A stretch of 34,431 bases of DNA, from the NCBI GenBank assembly GCA_964349045.1, contig CAYGFI010000035.1, positions 1 to 34,431 of the forward strand, in the 5' to 3' direction. Of the stretch, positions 16,203-24,673 are shown in pieces. The notes below the pieces were generated by a model. The model was not told the origin of the DNA and searched no databases. It saw nothing but the letters and a program-made list of their open reading frames with translations. The position numbers and the translations under genes are program-made. The DNA is from JACJXF01 sp964349045. GTDB lineage: Bacteria > Bacteroidota > Bacteroidia > Bacteroidales > GCA-2748055. Position 1 is the first letter of the stretch; every line of letters starts with the position of its first letter.

Positions 16203-18062
16203 ATGCATTACAAAAAAATTATTCAAATCGTTAGCATAACGATGGTTTTCATAAGTGTCACCGGCATTATTAACTCGCAGAGTCTGCTCCCCGGGATCAG
16301 GGAATGGAAAGGTAATAGCGAAAGCCTTATTACGGCTAAAGATAATCCCTGGGTAACCCCGGCAGAATTATCAGAGTTTGCAACTACTCCAACTTACAAG
16401 GAAACCATGAGCTGGCTTCAAAAACTATGTGACGCCTCGCCCCTGCTTTCAATGAATTCCATAGGGAAAAGTCCGGAAGGCAGAGAAATATATATGATTA
16501 CTGCTACAAAAAGTAAATTGAAATCCGCTTCCGGTCTCAAAAAATCAGGCAAGGTCCTCATTTTTATCGAAGCAGGGATCCATCCCGGGGAAATCGATGG
16601 TAAAGATGCAGGCATGATGCTTTTACGCGATATTGTTTTCGGGGGAAAAGCATCATTGCTCGATCATGTGAACCTGGTTTTTATTCCCATCCTCAATGTC
16701 GATGGTCATGAGCGTGTCTCACCCTTTAACCGCATCAACCAGAGAGGTCCGGATAATATGGGATGGCGAACCAATTCGCAAAACCTCAACCTGAACCGTG
16801 ACTTTGCGAAGCTCGATACCCGCGAAGTAAGAGCTGTTATAAAGGTTTTCAATGAATATGATCCGGATCTGTTTGTCGATATTCATGTTACTGATGGCGC
16901 TGATTATCAGTATGATATTACAATGGGATCGGTCGGTATTCACGGGTATTCGCCGAAAACAGCCCAATGGTTGAATAACTCATTTTACCCGGCGGTTTAT
17001 GACAAACTTGAAATAATGGGACATGTCCCCGGTCCCTTGATCTTCTCTTTCAATTACCTTGACTTTAAAGACGGGATCGTTGAGTACACTTCTGGTCCAT
17101 CGTTTTCAGATAATTACGGGGATGCGCGGCATATCCCGTCTGTCCTGGTTGAAAATCATTCTCTTAAGCCATACCGTCAGAGAGTATTGGGAACTTATGT
17201 TTTCCTGGAGGGTTGCCTGGAATTTTTATCTCAAAATGGATTGGAACTCCGAAAAGTGAGGAATGCTGACCGGGCAGAACGCAACCCTGATGTTGCCATG
17301 GAGTTTCAAATTCCCCAGTTCAGAGACATTGGCATGTTTGGGAAAATAGGTGAAAACCTTCCCCAAAGCGATATTCCTCCTGATACTATTGAATTATTGG
17401 CTATCTCAAATCACCGGAGTCAATCGGAAATTACAGGCGGAGAATATGTTGAATGGACAGGTGAGCCGGTTTCAATCAGAACTCCGATCTACCGGATGAA
17501 TGAGCCTTCTCATGTAATTACTTTACCCAAAGCTTATTGGATCCCTGCTGCCTGGACAGAAGTAATTGAACGACTGCAACTTCACGGTATTAAGATGGAA
17601 ATTACCAGGGAAACGAGGGAGGTGGAGGTTGAAATGTACCGCATCACCGGGTTTGAATTCAGAAAAACGCCCTATGAAAATCACATGAATGTTAATGGCA
17701 AACCGGTACCTGAAACGCGTAAAGAAATTTTCCCGGCCGGTTCAGCAAGGATTTCAACCGATCAGTACCTGGCAGAATTACTTGCTTTACTTCTTGAACC
17801 TGTTTCAACGGATTCTTATTTACAATGGGGATTTTTTCTTCCAATCTTCAATCGAACCGAATATGCTGAAAACTATGTAATGGAACCCCTGGCGAAGAAA
17901 ATGCTTGAAGAGTCGGACGAGTTAAAAAAGGAATTCGAAAAGAAAAAAGCCAATAATCCTGCGTTTGCTAATGATCCTGACCAGATATATCATTGGTTTT
18001 ATAGCAAGTCGCCGTATTTTGATGAGAGGTATCTTTTGTATCCGGTGGGGAGGGAGGATTAA
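16203..18062 (+). CDS. Secreted M14-family zinc carboxypeptidase
   Basis: 619-residue exported metallopeptidase expected to trim residues from the C-terminus of peptides. The signal peptide covers about residues 1-25. Zinc ligands fit His127 and Glu130 in GIHPGEID and His228 in VDIHVTDG. The substrate-binding NxNRDF stretch (LNLNRDFAK) is present, and Glu317 in LVENHSL is the probable general base. The C-terminal 250 residues lie outside the peptidase fold and have no family I recognise. The protein lacks a T9SS sorting domain, so it is probably periplasmic. Its actual substrate is unknown. Confidence 0.87.
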   Translation: MHYKKIIQIVSITMVFISVTGIINSQSLLPGIREWKGNSESLITAKDNPWVTPAELSEFATTPTYKETMSWLQKLCDASPLLSMNSIGKSPEGREIYMITATKSKLKSASGLKKSGKVLIFIEAGIHPGEIDGKDAGMMLLRDIVFGGKASLLDHVNLVFIPILNVDGHERVSPFNRINQRGPDNMGWRTNSQNLNLNRDFAKLDTREVRAVIKVFNEYDPDLFVDIHVTDGADYQYDITMGSVGIHGYSPKTAQWLNNSFYPAVYDKLEIMGHVPGPLIFSFNYLDFKDGIVEYTSGPSFSDNYGDARHIPSVLVENHSLKPYRQRVLGTYVFLEGCLEFLSQNGLELRKVRNADRAERNPDVAMEFQIPQFRDIGMFGKIGENLPQSDIPPDTIELLAISNHRSQSEITGGEYVEWTGEPVSIRTPIYRMNEPSHVITLPKAYWIPAAWTEVIERLQLHGIKMEITRETREVEVEMYRITGFEFRKTPYENHMNVNGKPVPETRKEIFPAGSARISTDQYLAELLALLLEPVSTDSYLQWGFFLPIFNRTEYAENYVMEPLAKKMLEESDELKKEFEKKKANNPAFANDPDQIYHWFYSKSPYFDERYLLYPVGRED

Positions 18063-18069
18063 GGGGGAG

Positions 18070-18125
18070 GTTACGACGTGACGACGTGACGGCGTGACGG
18101 CGTGACGGCGTGACGGCGTGACGAC
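18070..18125 (+). repeat. Octamer repeat array, GTGACGGC
   Basis: Seven contiguous 8-nt units: GTTACGAC, GTGACGAC, four copies of GTGACGGC, then GTGACGAC. It begins 8 bp after the stop of the M14 gene. Confidence 0.92.
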
Positions 18126-18160
18126 GACTTACCAGAAAAAACAGGTAATGGATTTAGGTG

Positions 18161-18220
18161 AATTCTAAATTCTAAATTCTAAATTCTAAATTCTAAATTC
18201 TAAATTCTAAATTCTAAATT
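18161..18220 (+). repeat. Heptamer repeat array, AATTCTA
   Basis: About 8.5 perfect copies of the 7-nt unit AATTCTA, ending about 60 bp before the ygiD-like gene. The reverse complement of the same unit recurs just after the downstream DUF454 gene (19649-19668). Confidence 0.92.
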
Positions 18221-18281
18221 AATTAACCTTTTCCCTTCCATAATTGTTATAAATCTGCATAACAATGGAATTCGGTCAGAA

Positions 18282-19160
18282 ATGAAAAGAAGAGATCTTA
18301 TCAAATCAGGTACACTAATAATGGGAGCCATATCAATGGGTGGTTTAAAAAACTTTTATAATGAGATAAGCGGGTTGAAAAACAAGGAAAAATCACCCCT
18401 GCTGTTCGTTGGTCATGGAAGTCCGATGAATGCTATTGAGAATAATTCTTACAGCAGAACCTGGAAAGAGCTAGGCGCTTCCATACCGGTTCCATCAGCA
18501 ATTTTGTCTGTTTCTGCACACTGGCTCACGCATGGAATCACGAAAGTCACTTCAATGCCCTTACCAAAAACTATTCATGATTTCGGGGGATTTCCGAAGG
18601 AACTTTTCGATATTCAATATCCTGCTCCCGGAGCGCCCGATTTTGCAAGGCAAACCATTCAACTGTTGCAAAATTCCCATGCAGAAACAGACCTTAGCTG
18701 GGGTCTCGATCATGGAACATGGTCGGTGCTTATAAATATGTATCCGAATGCAAACATTCCCGTTTACCAACTCAGCATTGATTATAGCAAACCACCGGAA
18801 TATCATTTCAACCTGATGAAAGAATTGCAGATCCTTCGAAATAAAGGAGTCCTGGTAATGGGATCTGGAAATATGGTGCATAACCTGTCACGCCTGCAGA
18901 TGGACGGTCAGCCTTACGACTGGAGCATTGAATTTGATACTCTTATGAAAGGATATATCGACAAGGGAGATTACCAGTCCGTTGTGAATTTTCAGAAAAC
19001 GGGAAAGCTGGCCGAATTAGCACATCCGACATTTGATCACTTTTTACCTTTACTTTATACCCTTGGATTGGCCGACAATAAAGATAAAGTGAGTTATTTT
19101 AACGAGGGATTTGATCTGGGATCGATTTCAATGCGCAGTCTGTTACTGACAAACGATTAA
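18282..19160 (+). CDS. ygiD: YgiD-like extradiol dioxygenase (4,5-DOPA dioxygenase family)
   Basis: 292-residue member of the LigB/DODA family, metal enzymes that can open catechol rings such as DOPA. Four metal-ligand histidines line up with E. coli YgiD by spacing: His45 (GHGSPMNA), His80 (SVSAHW), His200 (GNMVHNL) and His253 (HPTFDHFLP). His144 in DHGTWSVL is the usual active-site block. The N-terminus adds about 25 residues starting MKRRDLIKSG, a Tat-like twin-arginine motif followed by a hydrophobic stretch, so it may be exported folded with its metal. The physiological substrate is unknown. The DUF454 gene follows 27 bp later. Confidence 0.88.
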   Translation: MKRRDLIKSGTLIMGAISMGGLKNFYNEISGLKNKEKSPLLFVGHGSPMNAIENNSYSRTWKELGASIPVPSAILSVSAHWLTHGITKVTSMPLPKTIHDFGGFPKELFDIQYPAPGAPDFARQTIQLLQNSHAETDLSWGLDHGTWSVLINMYPNANIPVYQLSIDYSKPPEYHFNLMKELQILRNKGVLVMGSGNMVHNLSRLQMDGQPYDWSIEFDTLMKGYIDKGDYQSVVNFQKTGKLAELAHPTFDHFLPLLYTLGLADNKDKVSYFNEGFDLGSISMRSLLLTND

Positions 19161-19187
19161 TTTTAGCCCTGTGAAAGCAATTTGATT

Positions 19188-19649
19188 ATGATGAAAGATT
19201 ATTTGAAAAATAAAACCACCGACACTATCAGGGTGAATTCCGCGATGACTAAATTCAAAGAGAGCATTTTAATTATGCTGGGGATATTTTTTACCGGAAT
19301 AGGAATAATCGGTATTTTTTTACCCCTTTTACCAACTACGGTCTTTTTCTTGCTTGCTGCAGCATGTTTCGCACATAGTTCGAAAAAGTTTTACGATTGG
19401 CTCATAAATAACAAGTGGTTTGGAACCTACATTAAAAATTACCGTGATAAAAAAGGAATCTCAATAAAGGTAAAAATCTATTCCGTTTCGCTTTTATGGA
19501 TCACCATATTATCCTCAGCAATCTTTATGATTGACGGTATTTGGGTAAGAGTAGGTTTAATATCCATCGCTATAGCTGTTACAATTCATATTCTCACTCT
19601 CAGAACTTTTAAAGAGAAGCATGAGATATTAATGATGTTTAAGGAGTGA
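19188..19649 (+). CDS. DUF454/YbaN-family inner membrane protein
   Basis: 153 residues with three to four membrane segments. The DUF454 hallmark is visible: GIIGIFLPLLPTTVFFLLAA (about 39-58), then CFAHSSKKFYDWLINNKWFG and a basic loop YRDKKGIS before the last helices. The open frame extends back to a TTG at 19182, but the tandem ATGs at 19188/19191 are better starts. It is probably cotranscribed with the ygiD-like gene (27-bp gap). Function is unknown for the family. The TGA stop again runs directly into a repeat (GTGAATTTAGAATT). Confidence 0.85.
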   Translation: MMKDYLKNKTTDTIRVNSAMTKFKESILIMLGIFFTGIGIIGIFLPLLPTTVFFLLAAACFAHSSKKFYDWLINNKWFGTYIKNYRDKKGISIKVKIYSVSLLWITILSSAIFMIDGIWVRVGLISIAIAVTIHILTLRTFKEKHEILMMFKE

Positions 19650-19668
19650 ATTTAGAATTTAGAATTTG
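19649..19668 (-). repeat. Heptamer repeat TAGAATT, inverse of AATTCTA
   Basis: About 2.5 copies of TAGAATT, the reverse complement of the array at 18161-18220, starting at the last base of the stop codon of the DUF454 gene. Confidence 0.75.
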
Positions 19669-19688
19669 GGATATTTCTCACTTGAACT

Positions 19689-19736
19689 CATTTTCAAATT
19701 ATCCCATTTTCAAATTATCCCATTTTCAAATTATTA
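19689..19736. repeat. Three tandem copies of a 16-nt unit
   Basis: CATTTTCAAATTATCC occurs twice perfectly and a third time with the last two bases changed, in the 106-bp gap between the convergent DUF454 and ROK genes. It may mark a shared 3' region. Confidence 0.9.
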
Positions 19737-19755
19737 ACTTTAAAATATAAACTTA

Positions 19756-20514
19756 CTATTGAAGTAACTTATATTTATACCTCGCGGCATAAGCAGCGCC
19801 AATGATTCCGGCATTATTCTGGAACTGAGCAGGAAGTATTTTCGCCCTTGCCTGCAGCAATCCCTGAAAAAGTTCAGTTCTTTTGCTTACACCTCCCCCG
19901 ATGATAATCAGGTCGGGCCATGTAAGGTCCTCGAGTCGCTTCAGGTATTCATTAAACCTGGAGGCCCATTTTTCCCAGCTAAGATCATCATTTTTGCGGG
20001 CTGCATCTGAGGCGTATTTCTCAGCATCTTCACCTTTAAGAATTATATGACCCATTTCAAGGTTAGGTACAAGCTTTCCTCCTGAAAACATTACAGTTCC
20101 GAGACCGGTGCCTACGGTAATTAAAAGTACAAGGCCTTTATTGTCTTTACCCGCACCAAATTTCATCTCTGAAAGACCTGCAGCATCAGCATCATTTACA
20201 ACACTCACCGGGCATCCGGTAATTTTGGTCAGAAGTTTATCTATATCCTGGTTGATCCATGAACTATCAACATTGGCGGCGGTTCTGATTATTCCATTCT
20301 GCACAACACCCGGAAATCCAGCGCCAATAGGACCGTTCCAACTGAAATGCTTTACAATATCTCCGACAACTTTCGAAACGGCTTCCGGGCTGGCAGGTTC
20401 CGGAGTTGGAATTCTGAACCGTTCGGTCAGCATCTCTCCTTTTTTAGTATCAACAATAGCTCCCTTAACCCCCGATCCCCCGACATCGATCCCTAAAATA
20501 TTTGTGTACTTCAT
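19756..20514 (-). CDS. ppgK: ROK-family kinase, polyphosphate glucokinase type
   Basis: 252-residue cytoplasmic sugar kinase. The phosphate-binding opening LGIDVGGSGVKGAIVD, the sugar-binding GFPGVV, the catalytic VVNDADAAGLSE (Asp108 as general base) and GTGLGTV are those of polyphosphate-dependent glucokinases. The cysteine-rich zinc motif of ordinary ROK repressors and kinases is absent, as in PpgK. Such enzymes phosphorylate glucose using polyphosphate, ATP or both; the donor cannot be told here. A Shine-Dalgarno-like AAAAGG lies directly before the ATG. It faces the DUF454 gene and is divergent from the receiver-protein gene. Confidence 0.85.
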   Translation of the reverse strand: MKYTNILGIDVGGSGVKGAIVDTKKGEMLTERFRIPTPEPASPEAVSKVVGDIVKHFSWNGPIGAGFPGVVQNGIIRTAANVDSSWINQDIDKLLTKITGCPVSVVNDADAAGLSEMKFGAGKDNKGLVLLITVGTGLGTVMFSGGKLVPNLEMGHIILKGEDAEKYASDAARKNDDLSWEKWASRFNEYLKRLEDLTWPDLIIIGGGVSKRTELFQGLLQARAKILPAQFQNNAGIIGAAYAARYKYKLLQ

Positions 20515-20720
20515 CCTTTTAATTTATTTAGAATCAGACAAAAAAATCAAGGTTCGAAATTACAAACAAAATAGAGTTAAAGCCAACAAATCAAAAGAAA
20601 TATGAATTTCAGTTGCCGGAATTGCATTTTTATAAAATATCATTAACTTTCATTTCCAGGAAAAAAACCAGAAGATTAGTTAACATCCTATTTTTCAGAT
20701 ACTAATACTTTTCTCAGAAA

Positions 20721-21113
20721 ATGCAATACGATCCAAATAAGTATAACTGGTCAGATTACACCATTTTAATTGTAGAGGATGATATAAGCAGTACCTTCTT
20801 TCTTAAGGAAGTGCTAAGAGACACCCGGGTAAACATTTTGCATGCATCAAATGGCCAGGAGGCTGTAAATTATTGTAAAAGTAATACTAGTATTCACCTG
20901 GTTCTTATGGATATCAAAATGCCGGTGATGAACGGCTTTGATGCTACGCGTGCCATAAAACTGATTTGCCCTGACCTGCCTGTCATTGCCCAGACAGCCA
21001 ATGCCATTTATGATTCCCGCATTCTTTGCCGGGAAGCAGGTTGCAACGCTTTTATTTCCAAGCCTATTGATTCGGAGGAGTTACTGGATATGATCAGCGG
21101 TTTTCTGAAATAA
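20721..21113 (+). CDS. Stand-alone receiver-domain response regulator
   Basis: 130 residues made of one CheY-like receiver with no output domain. Key residues are the acidic pair Glu19-Asp20/Asp21 (LIVEDD), phospho-acceptor Asp64 (VLMDIKMPVMNG), switch Thr92 (AQTANA) and Lys114 (ISKPID). The sequence resembles receiver domains that sit at the C-terminus of hybrid kinases (MDIKMPVMNGFDATR, AQTANA), so it probably descends from one and takes phosphate from a kinase encoded elsewhere. No kinase is adjacent. Its last 20 nt overlap the 3' end of the convergent acylase gene. Confidence 0.88.
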   Translation: MQYDPNKYNWSDYTILIVEDDISSTFFLKEVLRDTRVNILHASNGQEAVNYCKSNTSIHLVLMDIKMPVMNGFDATRAIKLICPDLPVIAQTANAIYDSRILCREAGCNAFISKPIDSEELLDMISGFLK

Positions 21114-23514
21114 CCGGTAAAAACTTCATCTCAAATAGTTTGTTTTTTGCGATGCTCTCCCGCGTAAAGAGATCGGAGTGATACTTATAATCAATATACA
21201 TGTCAGTCTGATCGCAATAAAACCTGCTGGCCGGAATTCCTGATTGCCCGGTAGGAATTACTGTTAGTGAATTATTCCATTCACCCAATGTAAAAATATG
21301 ACGGTGTGAGGAACCATGGTTGGCCAGGAAAGGGGTTTCAAACGGGTACGAATACGCGCTTATGGTATGATAGCTTCCTCCAACGGCATAAGGCCCCCGG
21401 TTCAGGTTGAACGCACGGTTTAAAACCGATACTTTTCCAAGGGGATGTGCCAGGGTTAAGGTATGAACTTTACCCCATTCCCATTTCATAACATCTTCCC
21501 CCATTTTATCACTTAATACTGTAATGGCAGTTGTAAAGGCCTCGAAAATATTGTCTTTAAAACTTTCCGTTATATCCGGGGTGCTAACATTATCGCACCA
21601 TAAAGATTCTCCTTTCAACCGCAGACCGTCGATAAGATAGGTAGGCATAAGGTCTTGTTCAATAAATTTTTTGTATAACTCAGGACCTAATTCGTCAGCA
21701 AATATTACACGGGTCAGCTCGAGATAAGTTTGTTCGAAAATAGCAGATGCAACGCTGCTCGCCGGCATTGAATAATCCCACTGACTTAAAAGATCCAATG
21801 CCATTAAACCTGTTTCGTTGAGCCCGGTTTTGATCGATTCAAGGTTTTTCAGGAAAACCGGGGTTAATTTCGCGGCAAAGCGTGAATTCTGTTCAGACTG
21901 AATGGCAATAAAATCCTCCACCCCAAGTAGATCCCTTTCAGTTATTTCCTCGATTATTGCCTGGTAGCGGCTTGGCAGATCAAACCAGCAGGATATATAA
22001 TAGGGATAACTTTTATCAATTGTGCGGTTATTCGCTGATGCCACGAATCCACATTCCGGGTTAAACGTAAATGGTAATTCATTGAAAGGGACCACGCCCG
22101 TCCAATCGTATAATGATGTGTCACCCGGAGCAAATAAAACCGGATTTCCTTTGCGTATGGGTATTCCGGCTGCGGTCTGCATGCCGATATTTCCCTCAAT
22201 ATCAGCATAAACGATGTTCTGACTTATGGCAATAAAGGTACTGGCTGCATCACGAAATTCGTCCCAGTTTCCGGCGCGGTTGAATTTATATATCGATTCT
22301 ATTTCGTTGCTGAATTCATTACCGATCCAGCGCATGGATACCACCTTGTCTTTTATCCCTTTAAATGAAGAAATAACGGGTCCGCGGTGAGTGAAACGGT
22401 TATGCCTGGTAATAGTATCACCTTCTTTAGTGTAAATTGTTTCCTTTTTGATTTCCATTGGAAGCCATTTCCCATCAAGCTTATAGAGGCTTGTGTCTTC
22501 AGCGGAAAGAGTTTCAATATAGAAATCCATATCATCCAGCATTACATTGGTCATACCCCAGGCAATCTTTTCATTATGCCCACAGATAACAAAAGGCTGG
22601 CCGGGTAAAGCAACCCCGCTAACATTTAGTTTTCCGGGTACTTCCTGGTGGATCTGGTACCAGATTCCGGGAGCATTGAGTTCGAGATGCATGTCGTTTG
22701 CAAGGATGGGTTTACCGGTTTTGCTTTTTTTATTTGCAACCGCCCAGTTATTGGAAGCCTGGAAAACCTGCAGTCCCAGGTCTTTTATTACCTGGTCGAT
22801 TTGATCAAGTTCTGAGATAAACTCTGCTTTGGAAGGAACCGGACTCCCGGTATGAATGAATAACTTCTGCATTTCCATATCAGGGATAAGCTCCCTGGCA
22901 TGATTTTCATCGGTTGCTATGGCAGCTTTGTATAGAACGACTTCTGTTTGCCAGGCCATGGTCAATCCCCATGACATATACCCGATCAGGTTGGCGGAAT
23001 GGATGGGCTCCCAGGGTTCAGGTTGATAACCCAAAATGGTAAATTCCGGGGGAAGTTTATCACCCTTTTCGGAAATATATTGATTAATGCCATCAGCAAA
23101 TGCCTGGAGGCATCCTACAACTTCTTCATTGCAGCTATCAATTACCATGTGAGATTTTTCAGTGAAACGTAAGGAACGAAATAGCTGGTCGGCCGTTGCG
23201 AGATCCTTCCCAAAGATTTCTGACAACCGGCCGGTTGTCAGCCTGCGTAAAAGATCCATTTGCCATAGCCTGTCCTGGGCCATCAGGTAACCGGTTGAAC
23301 GGTAAACATCATATTCGCTGCTTGCCAGAATATGGGGAATAGCGAAACTGTCGCGACTAACAATGACTTCAGCGGCTAGTCCGGTAAGAACAATATCCCT
23401 GTTATAATCAGGCAGAGCCTTTTTTGAAATATAGCGGATAAAAATACCTCCCGCGACAGCTCCAAGGATAATGAGGATTAGCAAACTAAGCAATACAGTT
23501 CTGAAGGGTTTCAT
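21094..23514 (-). CDS. Penicillin-acylase-family (S45) N-terminal nucleophile hydrolase
   Basis: 806-residue exported amidase of the S45 family, whose precursors cut themselves into alpha and beta chains. An N-terminal helix (5-27) is a signal or anchor. The alpha-chain signature DRLWQMDLLRRLTTGRLSE is at 81-99. The autoproteolytic site is at Ser254 in QASNNWAVANKKSKTGKP, so Ser254 would be the N-terminal nucleophile of the beta chain; PILANDMHLELNAPGIWYQI and FVICGHNEKIAWGMTN follow as in the family. Natural substrates may be N-acyl homoserine lactones, acyl-amino acids or similar amides; sequence does not decide. A gap of 84 bp separates it from the EEP gene upstream on the same strand. Confidence 0.9.
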   Translation of the reverse strand: MKPFRTVLLSLLILIILGAVAGGIFIRYISKKALPDYNRDIVLTGLAAEVIVSRDSFAIPHILASSEYDVYRSTGYLMAQDRLWQMDLLRRLTTGRLSEIFGKDLATADQLFRSLRFTEKSHMVIDSCNEEVVGCLQAFADGINQYISEKGDKLPPEFTILGYQPEPWEPIHSANLIGYMSWGLTMAWQTEVVLYKAAIATDENHARELIPDMEMQKLFIHTGSPVPSKAEFISELDQIDQVIKDLGLQVFQASNNWAVANKKSKTGKPILANDMHLELNAPGIWYQIHQEVPGKLNVSGVALPGQPFVICGHNEKIAWGMTNVMLDDMDFYIETLSAEDTSLYKLDGKWLPMEIKKETIYTKEGDTITRHNRFTHRGPVISSFKGIKDKVVSMRWIGNEFSNEIESIYKFNRAGNWDEFRDAASTFIAISQNIVYADIEGNIGMQTAAGIPIRKGNPVLFAPGDTSLYDWTGVVPFNELPFTFNPECGFVASANNRTIDKSYPYYISCWFDLPSRYQAIIEEITERDLLGVEDFIAIQSEQNSRFAAKLTPVFLKNLESIKTGLNETGLMALDLLSQWDYSMPASSVASAIFEQTYLELTRVIFADELGPELYKKFIEQDLMPTYLIDGLRLKGESLWCDNVSTPDITESFKDNIFEAFTTAITVLSDKMGEDVMKWEWGKVHTLTLAHPLGKVSVLNRAFNLNRGPYAVGGSYHTISAYSYPFETPFLANHGSSHRHIFTLGEWNNSLTVIPTGQSGIPASRFYCDQTDMYIDYKYHSDLFTRESIAKNKLFEMKFLPVISENR

Positions 23515-23598
23515 AATATTGAGTTTATCAATAGTTAACGATTATGCTTCTTTATGACAGATGGTATAACTTTAGGCGCTCCAGGCAATGGATACTAT

Positions 23599-24654
23599 CT
23601 AATTAAGTAACCTGATCTTTAACCGGACAGGGTGATGATCTGAATTCAGGAATTCTTTATCCACGGTATTTACACTAAGAGCTTCTACATTAGGTGAAAG
23701 CAGGTAAAAATCAATTATTGTAGTTGGTGTTGTACCTCTTTCATAGGGAGTCATTACCCTGCGATTAGTCGGAGTTGCAGGATCGAACACCCATTTCCAG
23801 TTATCAGGCAGATAGCCATCAGGTATCAGCGTAAAGTCAACATTATCGAACACGTCCTTCTTGAATTCAGGTTTGTATCCCGGAGGAGACTGGTTCCAGT
23901 CGCCTCCGACAATTACATAATTACCCTTTTCATACTCAGCAGTAAGAAAATCTTTAAGATAATTCATTTCCTGAGTGCGGAGAATGCCGCCGGCGTCGTA
24001 TGCTGAATTATGAGTGTTGATAATTAACAATTCTTTTCCGCCGGTCATAGGATAACGGTTAACCAGGAAACAACGATCGAGCATAAATAAAGATTTAGGC
24101 CATGCAAATTTGCCGGGAAAACTCCAGCGAACACTGCTGGAAGGTACAGATTTGCTGAGTGTCTGCAGACCGGATTTCACTCTCCCCATAGGTTCTGAAG
24201 GAGGGAGAGGGACAAAGAAAACATCATAGTTTTTTCCGAAAAAAGTATGATAATCCGGTAAGCTTAATCGGATACTATCATACCCGCTGATCCCATAGCT
24301 GCGCTTTGAATCAACATCAACTTCCTGCAAAAGGATAAACTCAAGTGTATCATAGCCTTGCAACTCAGAAATGATGCTTTTAAGGTTTATTAAAACCTGT
24401 TCCCTCGATGTGCGTACCTTTTCACCTCCATCATAGAAAAAATCCATCTCTGAACTAAGTCCGCAATACCCAATGTTCCAGATCAACATATCAATCTCCG
24501 GCCATTCGGGATAAATATCGGGATTTGCAGATTCAAATACGGTTTCCTGTTTTGCCGGCTCATAGTCGCTGAAAGTCGCGTATGATATCAGAAAAGCAAA
24601 CGCAAGTACCCCCAGAACAATGATCCAGAATAAAACTTTAAGAATTGTTTTCAT
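23599..24654 (-). CDS. Membrane-anchored endonuclease/exonuclease/phosphatase (EEP) family protein
   Basis: 351 residues. A hydrophobic N-terminal helix (5-27) anchors or exports it. The EEP catalytic set is present: Asn60 in IWNIGYCG, Glu111 in LLQEVD, NTH at 213-215, Asp252 and Asn254 in GGDWNQ, Asp315 in IIDFYLLS, and the closing SDHHP (338-342). These enzymes use a divalent metal to cut phosphodiesters or phosphomonoesters of nucleic acids, inositol phosphates or sphingomyelin; the extracytoplasmic location makes a scavenging role plausible, but the substrate is unknown. It lies 19 bp after the YhhN gene and is probably cotranscribed with it. Confidence 0.87.
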   Translation of the reverse strand: MKTILKVLFWIIVLGVLAFAFLISYATFSDYEPAKQETVFESANPDIYPEWPEIDMLIWNIGYCGLSSEMDFFYDGGEKVRTSREQVLINLKSIISELQGYDTLEFILLQEVDVDSKRSYGISGYDSIRLSLPDYHTFFGKNYDVFFVPLPPSEPMGRVKSGLQTLSKSVPSSSVRWSFPGKFAWPKSLFMLDRCFLVNRYPMTGGKELLIINTHNSAYDAGGILRTQEMNYLKDFLTAEYEKGNYVIVGGDWNQSPPGYKPEFKKDVFDNVDFTLIPDGYLPDNWKWVFDPATPTNRRVMTPYERGTTPTTIIDFYLLSPNVEALSVNTVDKEFLNSDHHPVRLKIRLLN

Positions 24655-24673
24655 ATAAATTGGAATGAAAATT

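Noticed and set aside
18161..18220. Origin-type iterons or AT-rich unwinding element
   Set aside because: The unit is only 7 nt, with no DnaA boxes, no replication gene and several similar arrays elsewhere.
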